Positions 1 through 10,518 of a DNA stretch of 64,000 nucleotides are shown here, piece after piece. Positions within the stretch are counted from its first letter, which is position 1; the number at the start of each line of letters is the position of its first letter. The notes below the pieces were generated by a model. It was not told where the DNA came from, searched no databases, and was given only the letters and a program-made list of their open reading frames with translations. This DNA is from Anniella stebbinsi. Lineage: Eukaryota; Chordata; Lepidosauria; Squamata; Anniellidae. The position numbers were made by a program, and so were the translations under genes. The stretch spans positions 8,313,501 to 8,377,500 of the forward strand of contig JARDYH010000002.1 of assembly GCA_029215795.1 (NCBI GenBank), given 5' to 3'.

Positions 1-255
1 GTGCCCATGGGAGTGGGGGGGCAGCAATTTCACCATCCTTGGGATGGCAGAGGTGTTGGGCATGGAGTTTGGCAGGGGATTACCTACTTTTTTGCTGCAT
101 GTCCCTCTTTCCCCAAAAAATAATGGCGCCCGCGACATCCCTTTTCCCTTCCAGGATGTTGCACAGCCCTGTAGACGTGGGAGGAATATCGTGGAAGCAG
201 GTAAGTCCTTGATCTCCCCCTCCCTCCCACTATACCCTTAGGGGTAGATGAGCCC
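1..255 (-). mobile_element. Family F inverted-repeat element, partial (F0)
   Basis: The stretch contains the family F core in reverse (G-rich run, 'caccatccttgggatggca', 'aagcaggtaagtcc') and ends in ggtagatgagccc. That is the reverse complement of the gggctcatctacacc terminus of the copy at 60498. The other end lies outside the window. It is non-coding; a short open frame over it has no recognisable product. Confidence 0.6.
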
Positions 256-1102
256 GTGGTTAACCTTTTAAATCCCACATTTGGTTAACCCCTTAAGTTC
301 CATTACATTTTAGTTTCTGAACTGGTTGCAAAATTTGGATTTAAGATTTTAGACTTGATGCATTAGTTCCAATGCCCATACTACCAGAATACCAACAGAA
401 TTCACCCCTTAAGTCTCAGGACTTCTTTTAAATTTAGACCACTTAATTTTCATTTTGGTTTCTTTTTCACTCTAGCTTCTACATTTCACTCTATAGGTGT
501 CAAATTTAATTCCTTGCATGGCTAGAGGAACTTAGTAATGCTTTAGCTTAGCTGTTAACATTCAAGTAGTGTGCAGAAAGAAGCCAAAGGGAAGTTAGAC
601 ATTTTAGCATATTTTAGTTTAGTTTTTCAATGCAAGTAGAGTGTGGTGGGTTGCTGAGTGGGGAGGGGTGATATTATCCAAAAACAATGCTAGGAGCTCA
701 ATCTGCTACCTTGATTCCTACATTTGTTGTGCCAGATGTGTCAACTGCAATCCTTTTAGATAATCATAAATTTATGTCACATTCTCTTTCACTGTGAATA
801 ATTTCATCACCAAGAAGCTTCTGTTTTTTTTAAAAAAATATTTTATTTTTCTTAAAGGGTTCAATGCATTTCAATTGATGTTTGAGTCTGTGATGCTGTT
901 TGCTCTGTTTAAAGACTTTGTTTGGTTAGCCATTCAAATTTCTTGAACCCAGTTGGTATAGGTTGTGAATCTAAACTGGACCAAATGAACAGTGCAGATG
1001 GTTGAGAATTTTGTTCCCATTCCTTATTTGATTAAAAAAAAAAACTTACCCAAATTCACAAATTTCATCATATAAGGGAAGGGAAAAGAATCTTGAGATG
1101 TA
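256..1102. other. AT-rich spacer, nothing recognised
   Basis: About 850 bases of AT-rich DNA with no long open frame, no repeat family I recognise and only short A/T runs (about 828-860 and 1034-1043). Confidence 0.4.
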
Positions 1103-1906
1103 GGCCAGATCTACACTAGGGCTGTGCACAGATCTGGATCCAGATCCCAAATCTGGATCAGATCGGCCCGATTTGGCCCAATCTGGGCCCGATCTGAACC
1201 GGATTGAGCCTGGATCAGGTCGGATTGGATCCACAATCTGGATCTGATCCAGGTCCATGCAGAGCCCTTCCTCCTGCTCTCCCCGCTCCCTCCCTCCCCA
1301 CAATCGCCCTGCTTACCTGCAGCCTCCTCCGTATCATCTCCCATCATCAATGACATCACCCGCCACAAACAGCAAATGTGACACTCTAATTGGTTAGAGT
1401 GCTACATTTGCTGGTCGCGGCGAGTGACGTCATCATCTGGCGTGAGTGGGAAAGCAGCCTGCTGACATCGACAATGGGGGATGACATGGAGGACAATGTG
1501 GAGGAAGCTACAGGTAAGCAGGGTGGTTGGGGGAGGGAGGGAGGGAGCGGGGAGAGCAAGAGATAGGTCTCTGCATGGACCCAGAGCGGATCCAGATCCA
1601 GTTCCGAGGTGGATCGGAACTGGATCCAGTCAGATTGGGTCCAATCCGGACCTCCCAGATCAGGTTCCAGATCGGATTGGGGCAGTCTGTGCACAGCCCT
1701 AATCTACACCAAGCAGAATATAGTGGTCTGAAAGTGGTATATAAAAGGCAGGAGCCACACCAACCAGGATATAGTGGTACATGATATGTGTCTATGGGTC
1801 CCAACAGTTGTTAGTTCACTTCAATACCACTATAAAGCAGTATTGTGGCTCCTGCCTTTCATATACTGCTTTCATAGTGCTTTATCCTGCTTGGTGTACA
1901 TCTGCC
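1103..1906. mobile_element. Palindromic element family C, interrupted (C1)
   Basis: The left end ggccagatctacac (1103-1116) resumes at 1710 after the B1 insertion and finishes with the inverse terminus ttggtgtacatctgcc. Internal landmarks shared with C3-C5 are ccaagcaggatatag, aaaggcaggagccac and the inverted gtggctcctgcctttc. The two arms are inverted copies, so the element can fold back. It is non-coding. No convincing target duplication was found around C1. Confidence 0.7.
1117..1701. mobile_element. hAT-like non-autonomous transposon B1 (585 bp)
   Basis: The terminal inverted repeats begin TAGGGCTGTGCACA and end TGTGCACAGCCCTA, followed inwards by about 150 bases of degenerate gatctggatcc/gatcggatt subterminal repeats on both sides. 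A perfect 8-bp target duplication, atctacac, flanks it (1109-1116 and 1702-1709). Eight-base duplications with TAGGG-type ends are the known signature of the hAT superfamily. The middle holds GC-rich arms and a short hairpin around 1383-1402, with no transposase. It landed inside C1, so it is younger than C1. Confidence 0.85.
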
Positions 1907-2488
1907 CCCCAAAAGAAATTGAATGAGGCAGAAAGTGTAATTTCCATATTTTTATATCCCTTTCTAAGGACCATCCAGTTGACCAACTGTGGGGATTCCA
2001 ATATGGGGAGGGATAGAAAGGGATTCCCCAATGGCCTCACCTCCTCCCATCTGTGAAACACTATAGCAAAACTCCAAAGATTACAACATTGGGATGGACC
2101 CAATTAATATTTTTAATGCCTGCCTTCATTGGAACATCCTCTTCCTTTCTAGCACTAATGAGCAATGGAATAACTTCAGTCACTTTTACTTTAAGAGTAT
2201 TATAAACAAGATGAATTAGAAGCGTTGGAGAGAGATTAATATGTGACTTCTGGAGTGAAAAATATTTGGGGAGTTAAAATGATTTATACATACTTGCAAA
2301 TACTTTTTTAAAAAATACATTTTATATATAAAATCGAGGATTTAAAACAGCTCACGTCTTTGTGACCAAACAAGTATTCTGTGATAAGAATATAAAGCTG
2401 AGAGTGTGTGTTAGTTACCATTAAAATTAAAATTAGGTTCTCCTTTTCTGATGATCTGGATTGAATAGTTAAGCAGTAGAAAGACTAG
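1907..2488. other. AT-rich spacer, nothing recognised
   Basis: No family-level similarity seen. It contains short A/T runs around 2307-2335 and no coding signal. Confidence 0.35.
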
Positions 2489-2622
2489 GGCAAGATCTAT
2501 ACTGCTGTTTTATACTGCTATTGAAGTGCACTGACAACTGTTGGGGTCCATGACACATCTACACCAAGCAGGATATAGCACTATGAAAGTGGTATGAAAG
2601 CAGTATATGGCATGTGTCATGA
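2489..2622. mobile_element. Family C fragment (C2), rearranged
   Basis: Carries caagatctatact, then ttgaagtgcactgacaactg, then directly acatctacaccaagcagg and cagtatatggcatgtgtc. These blocks are in a different order from C3 and C4, so the copy is internally rearranged or is two fragments. Its right side abuts family F sequence. Confidence 0.6.
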
Positions 2623-2912
2623 TCCCTCACTTGGCAGAAAAGGGAAGGGGAACCCCCGTGCTCCCCCACTACCCCTGCCAACCTGGGGATGGCAAAATTG
2701 CTTTCCCTCCAACCCCATGGGCACGGAGCAGCCCCGCAAGGTCCTGGGATGGCAGGAAAACCAGGATATCCCTAGTTTCCACTATCCTGGGGTTTCCCCA
2801 GGGTCATCCCTGGGTCATCCCTGGATGCCCCCGGGATCCCCTGTGCATCATTTGGACACACATAGACAACCCAGAGATGACCCCGGGAAAAATCCGTGGT
2901 GTAGAAAGGGCC
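2623..2912 (+). mobile_element. Family F element (F1), 5' truncated
   Basis: Shares the family F core: acctggggatggcaaaattg, catgggcacggagc, then successive ggtcatccctgg motifs and gtgcatcatttgga. It ends with the terminus ggtgtagaaagggcc. The matching left terminus is missing, where the family C fragment joins. Non-coding. Confidence 0.65.
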
Positions 2913-2932
2913 TAAGTGACAGCAGTTCCTTG

Positions 2933-3184
2933 TATTTATTTATTCTTACATTTATACCCCCCTTTCCCCTCCCCTTTCAAGAAACCCAAGGAACCCAAGG
3001 TGGCTTAGAATGGCCCCTCTTCCTCTACATGTTAGCCTTAAAACCACCCTGTGAGGTATCTTAGGCTGAGAGTCAGTGGCTGGCCCAACGTCACCCGGTG
3101 AGCTTCATGGCCATGTTGGGACTAGAACAGGGATTTCCCAAGTCCCAGTCCAACTCTCGAACCACTACACCACACTGGCTCTTG
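2933..3184 (-). mobile_element. tRNA-derived SINE with LINE-like tail
   Basis: Read on the minus strand it starts agagccagtgtggtgtagtgg, which contains a pol III A-box-like motif. About 40 bases on comes tgttctagtcccaac, which resembles a B box (GTTCGANTCC). A conserved body (cctcacagggtggttttaa) follows, and it ends in an AT-rich aataaataaataca tail. That is the standard layout of a tRNA-derived SINE borrowing a LINE 3' end. The box sequences have drifted, so transcription is unlikely. Confidence 0.7.
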
Positions 3185-4357
3185 TATAAGTAATCTCATT
3201 ACTTATTCAAACTGTAAATGGCGAGCCATTCCACCCTTGTTTCAGAACTCTATTCATTTTGCTCAGATGCGAGCATAATAAATTAGTTAAACAATCAGAC
3301 AAATTGATCAATTATTAGCTTTTTCTTTAATCTCTTGGCAGCACCCCCTGCAACTCTTATTTGTCCATTCTTCTTCTTATTGCGCTCTCAGCAAATACGG
3401 CCGTGTGTGCGTGTGTGTGAATTTAGGTCACTGAAGTCTGTGCCTAATAAAATATTGTTTGTGTGTCCCTGTGGGTGTGTTGATTGTTCCTGTCCTCTCA
3501 CGGAATTGTTTTTGCATACAGCTTTTTCTCTAAGTGTGCCCAATTGAATTGTCAAGTGACCCACACCTCCATACACATCTGAATGTGATCATGTCATGGG
3601 GTGGGGGTGGGGAACAGGCCACAGCTCCCAAAGCAAATTTAGCATACCTCTAGTGCTGCAGAGAGCCAAACACATCAAAGGTTTGGAATATGCACCAACG
3701 TCTGTATCTGTGACTGCTGAGTTTGGATTGGTGAGTTCAGAAAGTCATCTTCGTTCCTGTTATCAGCAGGAGGCTCCCATCATACCCTTCTGCCCTTCAT
3801 ACCCCTGCTAACATTGGCAAACCACGCGCAAGCACAGAGCATTTTTATGAGTCCATCTTGGGCATCTCTTAATAAATTATGCATTTTCAAAATGCTTTCC
3901 TATCTCTCCTCTTATTAATAATTCCCATACACTTCCTATTGCTGAAGCCATGCGTACGTTTTTACGACTTCCTGGCTCTGCCATTATCTTAGGCTGAAAT
4001 ATGTTTCACAATTAGTGAGCTCTTGGATATGCAAGAGGCATTTGAAATGGTATTGAGGAGACACACATGGACTCCTAAACCAGAATTAGAAATATTTGGA
4101 GTCTGGGTTAAGCCAGGGGCATGAATTAAGAACTGTAGAGAGATATCATTCTTCGGGGGGAGGGGGGAGAAGAAGTTACATTCATGCCAACATTCCACAT
4201 GTCAACTCCAGATTTGAGGCAGCCTTCAGCAGAATGTCCCCTGGTCTGCTCCTCCTATGTCAATAGACCACCTCCCACTTTAGTTGGGCATTGGGGGTTG
4301 GGGCTTACCTGAGGGTTAATAGTAATGGGAGCAGGCAGAACAGTGGCCTTTATTGCT

Positions 4358-4359
<2 letters not shown>
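3185..4359. other. Spacer, mostly unrecognised
   Basis: AT-rich DNA. The interval 3230-3330 is rich in ATTA/TTAA motifs (homeodomain-like) with no repeat similarity I recognise. Short purine and GT-rich patches occur at 3408-3480 and 3598-3615. No convincing exon. Confidence 0.35.
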
Positions 4360-4393
<34 letters not shown>

Positions 4394-4668
4394 TATTTAT
4401 TTATTACCCGCCTCTCCCTCTGGATCGAGGCAGGGAACAATATTACATACATGATATAAAATACATAAAACTGATTAAAACATATAAAATTACTACATTG
4501 TTAAAATACCAATAAAACTCCTTAAATTCAACTGGGTAGGCCTGCCAGAAGAGATCAGTCTTTATAGCTTTCTTAAATTCTGGAGGACTGTTAAGTTGGC
4601 TAACTTCTCCTGGTAGACGATTCCACAGTCTGGGAGTAGCAGAAGAGAAGGTCCCTGTCTTTCTACAA
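4360..4668 (-). mobile_element. L2-clade LINE 3' end
   Basis: On the minus strand, about 4650 down to 4555, the translation reads FSSATPRLWNRLPGEV followed by SQLNSPPEFKKAIKT. This is the C-terminal tail typical of L2/CR1-group reverse transcriptases (the 'LWNxLP' block). The AT-rich 3' UTR follows, and the element ends in an (ATC)n array at 4360-4393 that serves as the 3' tail. Only the last ~300 bases of a multi-kilobase element remain, which is normal 5' truncation. Identification rests on remembered family motifs. Confidence 0.75.
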
Positions 4669-5767
4669 AATAAAAATTAAAAATGGCACTCAAGGCAGCT
4701 AATGACACTCAAGGCCGAATGTCCTATTTTACAGAGGTATCCAAAAACAAATCAAACAGGAAAAAAAGAAACAAACACACACAGCTAACCCTATACAACG
4801 GTGACTTTCTGGTAAACAAATGTTTATCAGTTCAAATCTACATGTCTAATTTTAGGAAAGTGTAATTGGGTGTCGTAAACCTGCTGTTTTGGTTTTTGCT
4901 TTGCAGCTCTGATTGGACAATTGACTTAAGAAAAAATAGTGTTTCTGGTCTATAGTTATGATAAACCTCTTTATCCCACTGATAAAGACTTGTGACTGTG
5001 GGGCTGTCTATATGTGGGGAAAGTCCTGTGGTGGCTGTGGATCTGCACCGTGTTGGTTACACAATGCACTTAACTCTGGGCTGGGTTGTAGCCAACGTCT
5101 TTCAGGTGTCCATATGGAGTTCTTTGTTGCAATGTGACTTTGCCGGTCCTCGTTGGCAGGCCTAATCCCTTTAGACCCAGTGAGCTGACACCTCTTAACA
5201 AGGCTGCTATGCAAATACCACCTATTTAGAGGATTACATGGAGATTTGCAATTTGGGGTTTAGTATTTTCTGCTTGCCTCCGTGTTTGGGTGCCACAGGG
5301 TGAATGTTATTAGCAAATCTAGCAGGCAAGTGGAAAGGTAATCTTCATCAACATAAGAGAAAATGAAGGTGCCCTGCTAATTCAAGGGTGAGTTAAGTTA
5401 TGGGATGGATTCATTCACACTGCTGAAATATTATTATCTCTAGTGTTGCCAATCAATTAAGGGTGGTTTTTATTTCGATGTTGATCATTTGCTTTTTCAC
5501 AAATTAATCAATTGATTATATTATTGAGTTTAAATAATTTTCATTTTAATATGGCCCTATTATAGACACATTTCTGATATGCTGAAGGAAGTGGGAGGCA
5601 ACTTAACCATTTAATAAAGAGAAGCTGATACATATTGTTAGAAGAAAAGCAATTTAAAATTTATTTTCCAGCTTTACTTACAAATTAGTGTGCCCTTAGC
5701 CTCCTTGGATAAAACTTGTCTTCATCTATTAAAATTGTCCCCCATGAATCAATTGGTTAATTAATTA
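4669..5767. other. Spacer, nothing firmly recognised
   Basis: AT-rich with several ATTA/TTAATTAA clusters (5450-5540, 5755-5770). No open frame longer than about 70 codons and no repeat family identified. Confidence 0.35.
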
Positions 5768-5862
5768 AGGATTCAATCCTAAACACACCTACATGAGACT
5801 TAGTCCTATTGAACTCAATGAGGTTTACTTCTGAGTAGACATGTATAGGTTTGTTTTGTAGA
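5768..5862. mobile_element. Short palindromic repeat family N (N1)
   Basis: Reads ttcaatcctaaacacacc ... ttgaactcaatgaggttt ... gtagacatgtatagg. Copies with the same blocks lie at 9897 and 27207, where the ends 'gtgcaat' and 'ggattgc' are inverted. The family is a small interspersed inverted repeat. Confidence 0.55.
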
Positions 5863-6041
5863 TCAATTAAAATTTGTGTAGTTGCCCGAAACTCAAACTA
5901 CACATTCTAAAAATTTCAGAGATTGATGTATTTATTTTTAACTGATAGTAGTCTCTCACAGGAATAATGGTAAGCTTAGACAAGATACATAACATTTTTC
6001 CTCTTTATCATTTTCCAGCTAAAAACCTCTCTTCCCCAAGC

Positions 6042-6361
6042 TAGGCTGACCATATGAAAAGGAGGACAGGGCTCCTGTATCTTTAACAGTTGTATAGAAA
6101 AGGAAATTCCAGCAGGTGTCATTTGTATGCATGCAGCACCTGGTGAACTTCCCTCTTCATCACAACAGTTAAAGCTGCAGGAGCCCTGCCCTCTGTTGTA
6201 TTTCGTCAAGAGGGAAGGGCTCCTGCAGCTTTAACTATTGTGATAAAGAGGGAGTTTCACTAGATTCTGCATGCCTACAAATGACACCTGCTGAAATTTC
6301 CTTTTCTATGCAACTGTTAAAGATACAGGAGCCCTGTCCTCCTTTTCATGTGGTCACCCTA
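6042..6361. mobile_element. Double-palindrome hAT-like MITE, family A (A1, 320 bp)
   Basis: Begins TAGGCTGACCATATGAAAAG and ends with the inverse cttttcatgtggtcacccta. The sequence is four alternating inverted arms, each holding aacagttgt...ggaaatt. No 8-bp duplication is visible at this copy, so its flanks have changed. Same subtype as A8 (ctcctgtatc, gcatgcagcacc). Confidence 0.85.
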
Positions 6362-6406
6362 TGTTTTGGGTTTAAAGAAATGAAGACCATGCACTATGTA
6401 AATAGG

Positions 6407-6419
6407 GTGTGTGTGTGTT

Positions 6420-6455
<36 letters not shown>

Positions 6456-6456
6456 G
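6407..6456. repeat. (TG)n then (GA)n compound microsatellite
   Basis: A run of TG repeats with one TTT interruption changes directly into GA repeats near 6435. Confidence 0.95.
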
Positions 6457-6626
6457 TCTTGAGCAAGGAAACATATTTAGATACAGCTTCCCAAATCCTA
6501 AAGAAAAAAAAAGCACAAACTTCTAGAAAGAAAGAAAAATTAAAACAGAAAATTATAGCTGCAAGCACTTATAGAAGAAAATTCTGAGCCAGTTATTAAA
6601 ACATATTGAGCCTTCTGAGCAACAAG

Positions 6627-6628
<2 letters not shown>

Positions 6629-6661
<33 letters not shown>
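6629..6661. repeat. (AT)n microsatellite
   Basis: About 16 uninterrupted AT units. Confidence 0.95.
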
Positions 6662-6663
<2 letters not shown>

Positions 6664-7020
6664 CAATTAAAACATCATGGCGTTGCTCCATTGTCATAGT
6701 AACAGTGGCATAAAAGTTTACATCAAGAGATTGTCAGGGAAGTGTCAATCCATAAACAGCCAAAATCCCAAAGAAATCATTCAGAAGTTCAAAAGAAGCT
6801 AATGAAAGAAGCCCGAGGGGCATACATTTAATGGTTCTGTTGTTCTGAGATGGAGGCAAAGCACCAGAGCTTTTAGTGGTATAAAGGGGAATTTAATTAG
6901 AAGGAAGGATATACTGACATGTAGGCATGGATGGGACGGGAACACCTAAGGTTAGGAGAAGAAGTGGAGAACTTCACATAACATGGTTTGGTCTCTCCAG
7001 GTTTGCCCTAGCAGTTATCT
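6662..7020. other. Spacer, nothing recognised
   Basis: No repeat family or coding signal seen. The right edge runs into the CR1 3' end. Confidence 0.35.
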
Positions 7021-7345
7021 TTAAGTCAAGGACTTGAAAGGTTGTCACACAGTGGAGGGCCAGGATCTCTTCTCGATTTTCTCGAGTGCAGGACACAGAA
7101 TAATAGGCTCAAGTGACTGGAAGCCAGATTCGGGCTGAACATCAGGAAAAACTTCCGGACTGTTACAGCAGTATGGCGATGGAACCAATGACTAAGGAGG
7201 TTGTGGGCTCTCCCACTCTAGAGGCTTTCAAGAGGCACTGGACATCCACCTATCAGGATGCTTTAAGGTGGATTCCTACATTGAACAGGGGGTTGGACTT
7301 GATGGCCTTATAGGTTCCTTCCAACTCTACTATTCTATGATTCTA
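7021..7345 (+). mobile_element. CR1 LINE 3' end (CR1a)
   Basis: The translation around 7190-7260 gives EVVGSPTLEAFKRHW, the usual CR1 C-terminal block (usual form 'WNxLPxEVVxxPSLEVFKxRLD'). It is followed by ggttggacttgatggcct and the classic CR1 terminus attctatgattct. Upstream, kvvtqwrarisssrf-like wreckage around 7025-7080 shows frameshifts. CR1 copies are almost always 5' truncated. This one keeps only the last ~320 bases and cannot encode an active protein. Confidence 0.85.
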
Positions 7346-7379
7346 AGAACAATTTTAAAACAACAACAACAACAACAAC

Positions 7380-7789
7380 TGGGCAATGAGTATGAGCCAT
7401 GTCATTCAAAGTACAAACCACATCTTGGCTATGAACTTACTAGGTAGCCTGAGATGTGCCCCACACTCCCTTAGACTCAGCTCCACTAACCCTATGCTCT
7501 AATGGGATTGGGATACTGTCCTTCCTTGCATGGCCATCACAAGGACTGGTTAGAATAATGGATATGCAGTAATTGGAGTATTTCATATTCAGCAATGTAC
7601 ACTCTCCAAAGGCTAATTCATGCTTGAGTCACACAACCTAGAAGGGCTTGAGTATTATAGTAGCTAGTCAACACACATATACATACACACCATCTCCACA
7701 ATACGTGAAATGGGTCTTTCATGGTGGTGGGAGATGATGGAAAGTATAATGGAAAATGGTAAAAATCAGAAACAAACGCATCATAGGAA
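7380..7789. other. Spacer; (CAA)n at 7359-7379
   Basis: A short CAA array joins the CR1 end. The remainder is unrecognised single-copy-like DNA. Confidence 0.35.
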
Positions 7790-8580
7790 GCTATCTTATT
7801 CCATTCCTCCCGATATTGTCTCTCCTCTGACTGACAATAGCTTCCAGGATCTTCTTAGGGAGATATCAACTGCCTACTTCATCCCTTTAATTGAAGATAG
7901 AGCAGCACGATTGTTAATGGGGACTGGCCAATGCGATCTCTTATGCCAGTCCTTTTCCACTTGCACTAGCTGCCAGTCCATTTCTGCGCCTGATTCAAAG
8001 GGCTGGTATTAAATTCAAAGCCCTAAACGGCTTGGGGCCAGGTTATCTGAAGGAACGCCTCCTCCCATATGTTAGGGTGACCAGATAAAATCCAGGTCTG
8101 GGCTCATGTAATTTTAACAGTTGTAGAGAAAAGGGAATTTCAGCCAGGGTCATCTGTATGCAATTAGGACCTGGTGAAATTCCCTCTTCATCACAACAGT
8201 TAAAGTTGCAGGCACTATACTAGAGTGACCATATACAAAAGAAGGCAGGGCCCCTGCAACTTTAACAGTTGTGATGAAGAGGGGATTTCACCAGGAACTA
8301 ATTGCATACAAATGACACCGGCTGAAATTCCCTTTTCTCTACAACTGTTAAAGTTACATGAGCCCTGACCTGGATTTTATCTGGTCACCCTACCATATGT
8401 ACCTGCCGAGACCCTAAGATCATCTTCAGTGGTCCTTCTCCAGGAGCCCTAAACCAAAGGATGCTAAACAGAGGGTGTTTTCTGTTGTGGCACCCCAGTT
8501 ACAGAAGAGCTTCCTGAAGTGGTTCACCTGGTGCCTATGTTGTGCTCTTTTCAGTGCCAGGTGAAGACCATTCCCCCCCA
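7790..8580 (+). mobile_element. L2-clade LINE 3' region, split by MITE A2
   Basis: The left piece translates to PLIEDRAARLLMGTGQCD, matching the L2 block around 'AARLLTGT'. A frameshift leads to FKALNGLGPGYLKERLLPY. The right piece (8401 on) gives further L2 C-terminal wreckage. The 320-bp A2 element sits between them with a perfect 8-bp duplication, so removing it restores a continuous L2 reading path. The copy has several frameshifts and stops and is a decayed retrotransposon, not a gene. Confidence 0.75.
8073..8392. mobile_element. Family A hAT-like MITE (A2, 320 bp)
   Basis: Starts TAGGGTGACCAGATAAAATC and ends with the inverse. A perfect 8-bp target duplication, ccatatgt, is present at 8065-8072 and 8393-8400. 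Both ends are of the 'ccaggtcagggctc' type. The internal TIR-like 'gtatatggtcactcta' block lies near the centre (on the reverse strand, about 8220-8236). Inserted in an L2 copy, so younger than it. Confidence 0.92.
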
Positions 8581-8805
8581 CAGCCATTTTCGTTTTTCAC
8601 TTTCAGCATGCCTACTTTCTGTGCCACACACTCACATCACAGGTTTAAACCTTCCCTCCTGTTCCCCAGCTCTTGCCAAAAGGATTTTTTTTGTTTCTCC
8701 ACCAGTACCTGTGGTAGGAAAACATCAATTTTGGAATCAGTCCTTCATCGAGATTGCTACCAAGATCACTGTTTCTATGCTACTGCTAGCAGCAGGAAAG
8801 CAGCC

Positions 8806-8836
8806 ATAGGAACACAGGAAACTGCCTTATACTGAC
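8806..8836 (-). mobile_element. tRNA-derived SINE fragment (S1)
   Basis: Only the end block aggaacacaggaaactgcc is left. The same block starts S2 and S4. Family F sequence follows immediately. Confidence 0.55.
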
Positions 8837-9105
8837 CATTTCTATACCGGCCTTTTGTCATGGGGTCATCCCCAAGTGGTCCCTGTGTGTCCAAATGATG
8901 CACAGGGATTCCCAGGGGCAGGGGGATGGGCGTGGGTTTTCCCAGGATTAAAGAAACCCAAGGTAAACCCGATTCTTCCCTCAGTCCTGGGAATGTCCTG
9001 AGACTATGGGAGGTGTGGGCACCCATCCCGCCTGGTGCCCGCTTACTCGCAGGTAAGCAGGCACCAGAAATGGGCACAGAACCGCACCACAGTTTTTGAT
9101 TAGTT
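8837..9105 (-). mobile_element. Family F element (F2), reverse orientation
   Basis: Contains ctataccggccttttgtc, then ggtcatccccaagtggtcc, gatgcacagggattccc and gggcacagaaccgc. These are the family F landmarks in reverse order. The outer terminus is degraded. Confidence 0.6.
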
Positions 9106-9896
9106 AACGGCATCCTTTGGCACCCACCATGTGTAGTTAAAAAAAAAACTAACTAACATATCTATGCGCAGCATTGTATATTCAATGGACTTCCTATCCA
9201 GCCCATGTGCAGCTGTGATTTTGCGTTCGTGCGCATCCCTCCCAATCCATAAAAAAAGCCCTGTCACTGCATCATCTGCCTAGCCCTGCCCACTTCTCCT
9301 GATCCACATGCAGAAGCGCCATCAGGGAACACATGTCCTCCCGCAATGGTACCCTTGTCATTGCGGGGAACTTCCCTCGTGAGTGCCCTTTGAACAGCAA
9401 TCACGGAAGCAGGGAACCCTCACAAACAAATGGCTGACTGGAGGATGCTGGGAGTTGTAGGAGTCATTTCTGTCTAAACATGCATTGGATTGCACCCTAA
9501 ATGTGTAAATTTACGGTGCCTGTGAGTGTTGCAAGAGGGGGAGGTATTCTTTCGATGTCTTCCAAATTTCACTTTTGGCTAGGAAGATATGCTGCAGCAG
9601 AGAAAGGGAAAAGAGAGACAAAAAAAGAATAATCAATGCACAATAACTGCTCCAAAGCAACAGACCAGAGAGAATCTGGGCAATTCTTAGGAGCTGAAGT
9701 TGGAATGGATGCAAAAGCATCAAGCTAAATGCTTTTGATCTCGATTCACACGTCTATTTCATGACATTAGCTAATGCATTCATGAGGAGTGGAAGAGTAA
9801 GATTCCAGCAATTAGTTGCACATTTTTCTTTGATCAGCTTTCTATTTTTGCAAGGAATAGTTTATTAGCCAATACTGAGAAAAGGGGAAAGGATTA
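9106..9896. other. Spacer, nothing firmly recognised
   Basis: A single trace, aggatgctgggagttgtag at about 9443, resembles half of family H. Interval 9735-9850 is AT-rich and looks single-copy. No exon. Confidence 0.35.
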
Positions 9897-9987
9897 ACAG
9901 TGCAATTCTATACATGTCAACTCAGAAGGAAATCCCATTGATTCATACCAGGCTTAGTCCTGGGTGAGTGGGTGTAGGATTGCAGAC
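9897..9987. mobile_element. Palindromic repeat family N (N2)
   Basis: Begins cagtgcaattctatacatg and ends gtgtaggattgcagac, so the ends are inverted copies. Same blocks as N1 and N3. Confidence 0.6.
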
Positions 9988-10254
9988 TTAATGGCCTTTT
10001 AAAATTATGATCATGATGTTAATTGATCTCCAATAAAAAATATTCCAAGGGAAAATCAAGATGGTTTGAACCCATCAAGAAATTTCTCTAAGACTCATTG
10101 AACAATCTTTTTTGCTTTCTGAGGAATTCTTTTGTGCAAGGAGATTCATCTCAAACTTTCATTTTAGTCCAAATTTTTCTGGTAGATTTAATTATAGTTA
10201 ACAAAAACACACTCCCCTATATTGAGCCAAGCCATTGTCCAGCAGATCTAGTAT

Positions 10255-10403
10255 TGTCCAACCCAATGTTCCCCAACATGGTGTCCTCCAGGCGTGTTGG
10301 ACTGAAATTTCCATCATTCCTAAACACTGTGGCCAATGCTGGCTCAGAATAACAGGGCTTGCAGTCCAACGTGTCTGAAAAACATTGGGTTGGGGACGAC
10401 TGG
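10255..10403. mobile_element. Foldback element family H (H1)
   Basis: The arm tccaacccaatgttcccc pairs with aacattgggttgggga at the other end. The inner arms gtgttggac and gtccaacgtgt also pair. Related copies are H2 (22395), H3 (27838) and a half copy near 49500. Confidence 0.7.
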
Positions 10404-10518
10404 TTTAACATGATGGACAGATTTTCCCCCCACTACTGGATCCCTTTAACTGGAGTTGTTGGTGATCAAACTTCAGGCCTTTGGGGGGGGGGGTGGAAGG
10501 GAAAAGCTTGCATTTAGG

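Noticed and set aside
1381..1440. Palindromic gacgtcat words as a CRE promoter element
   Set aside because: They lie at the centre of B1 and form its hairpin. No adjacent gene is visible.
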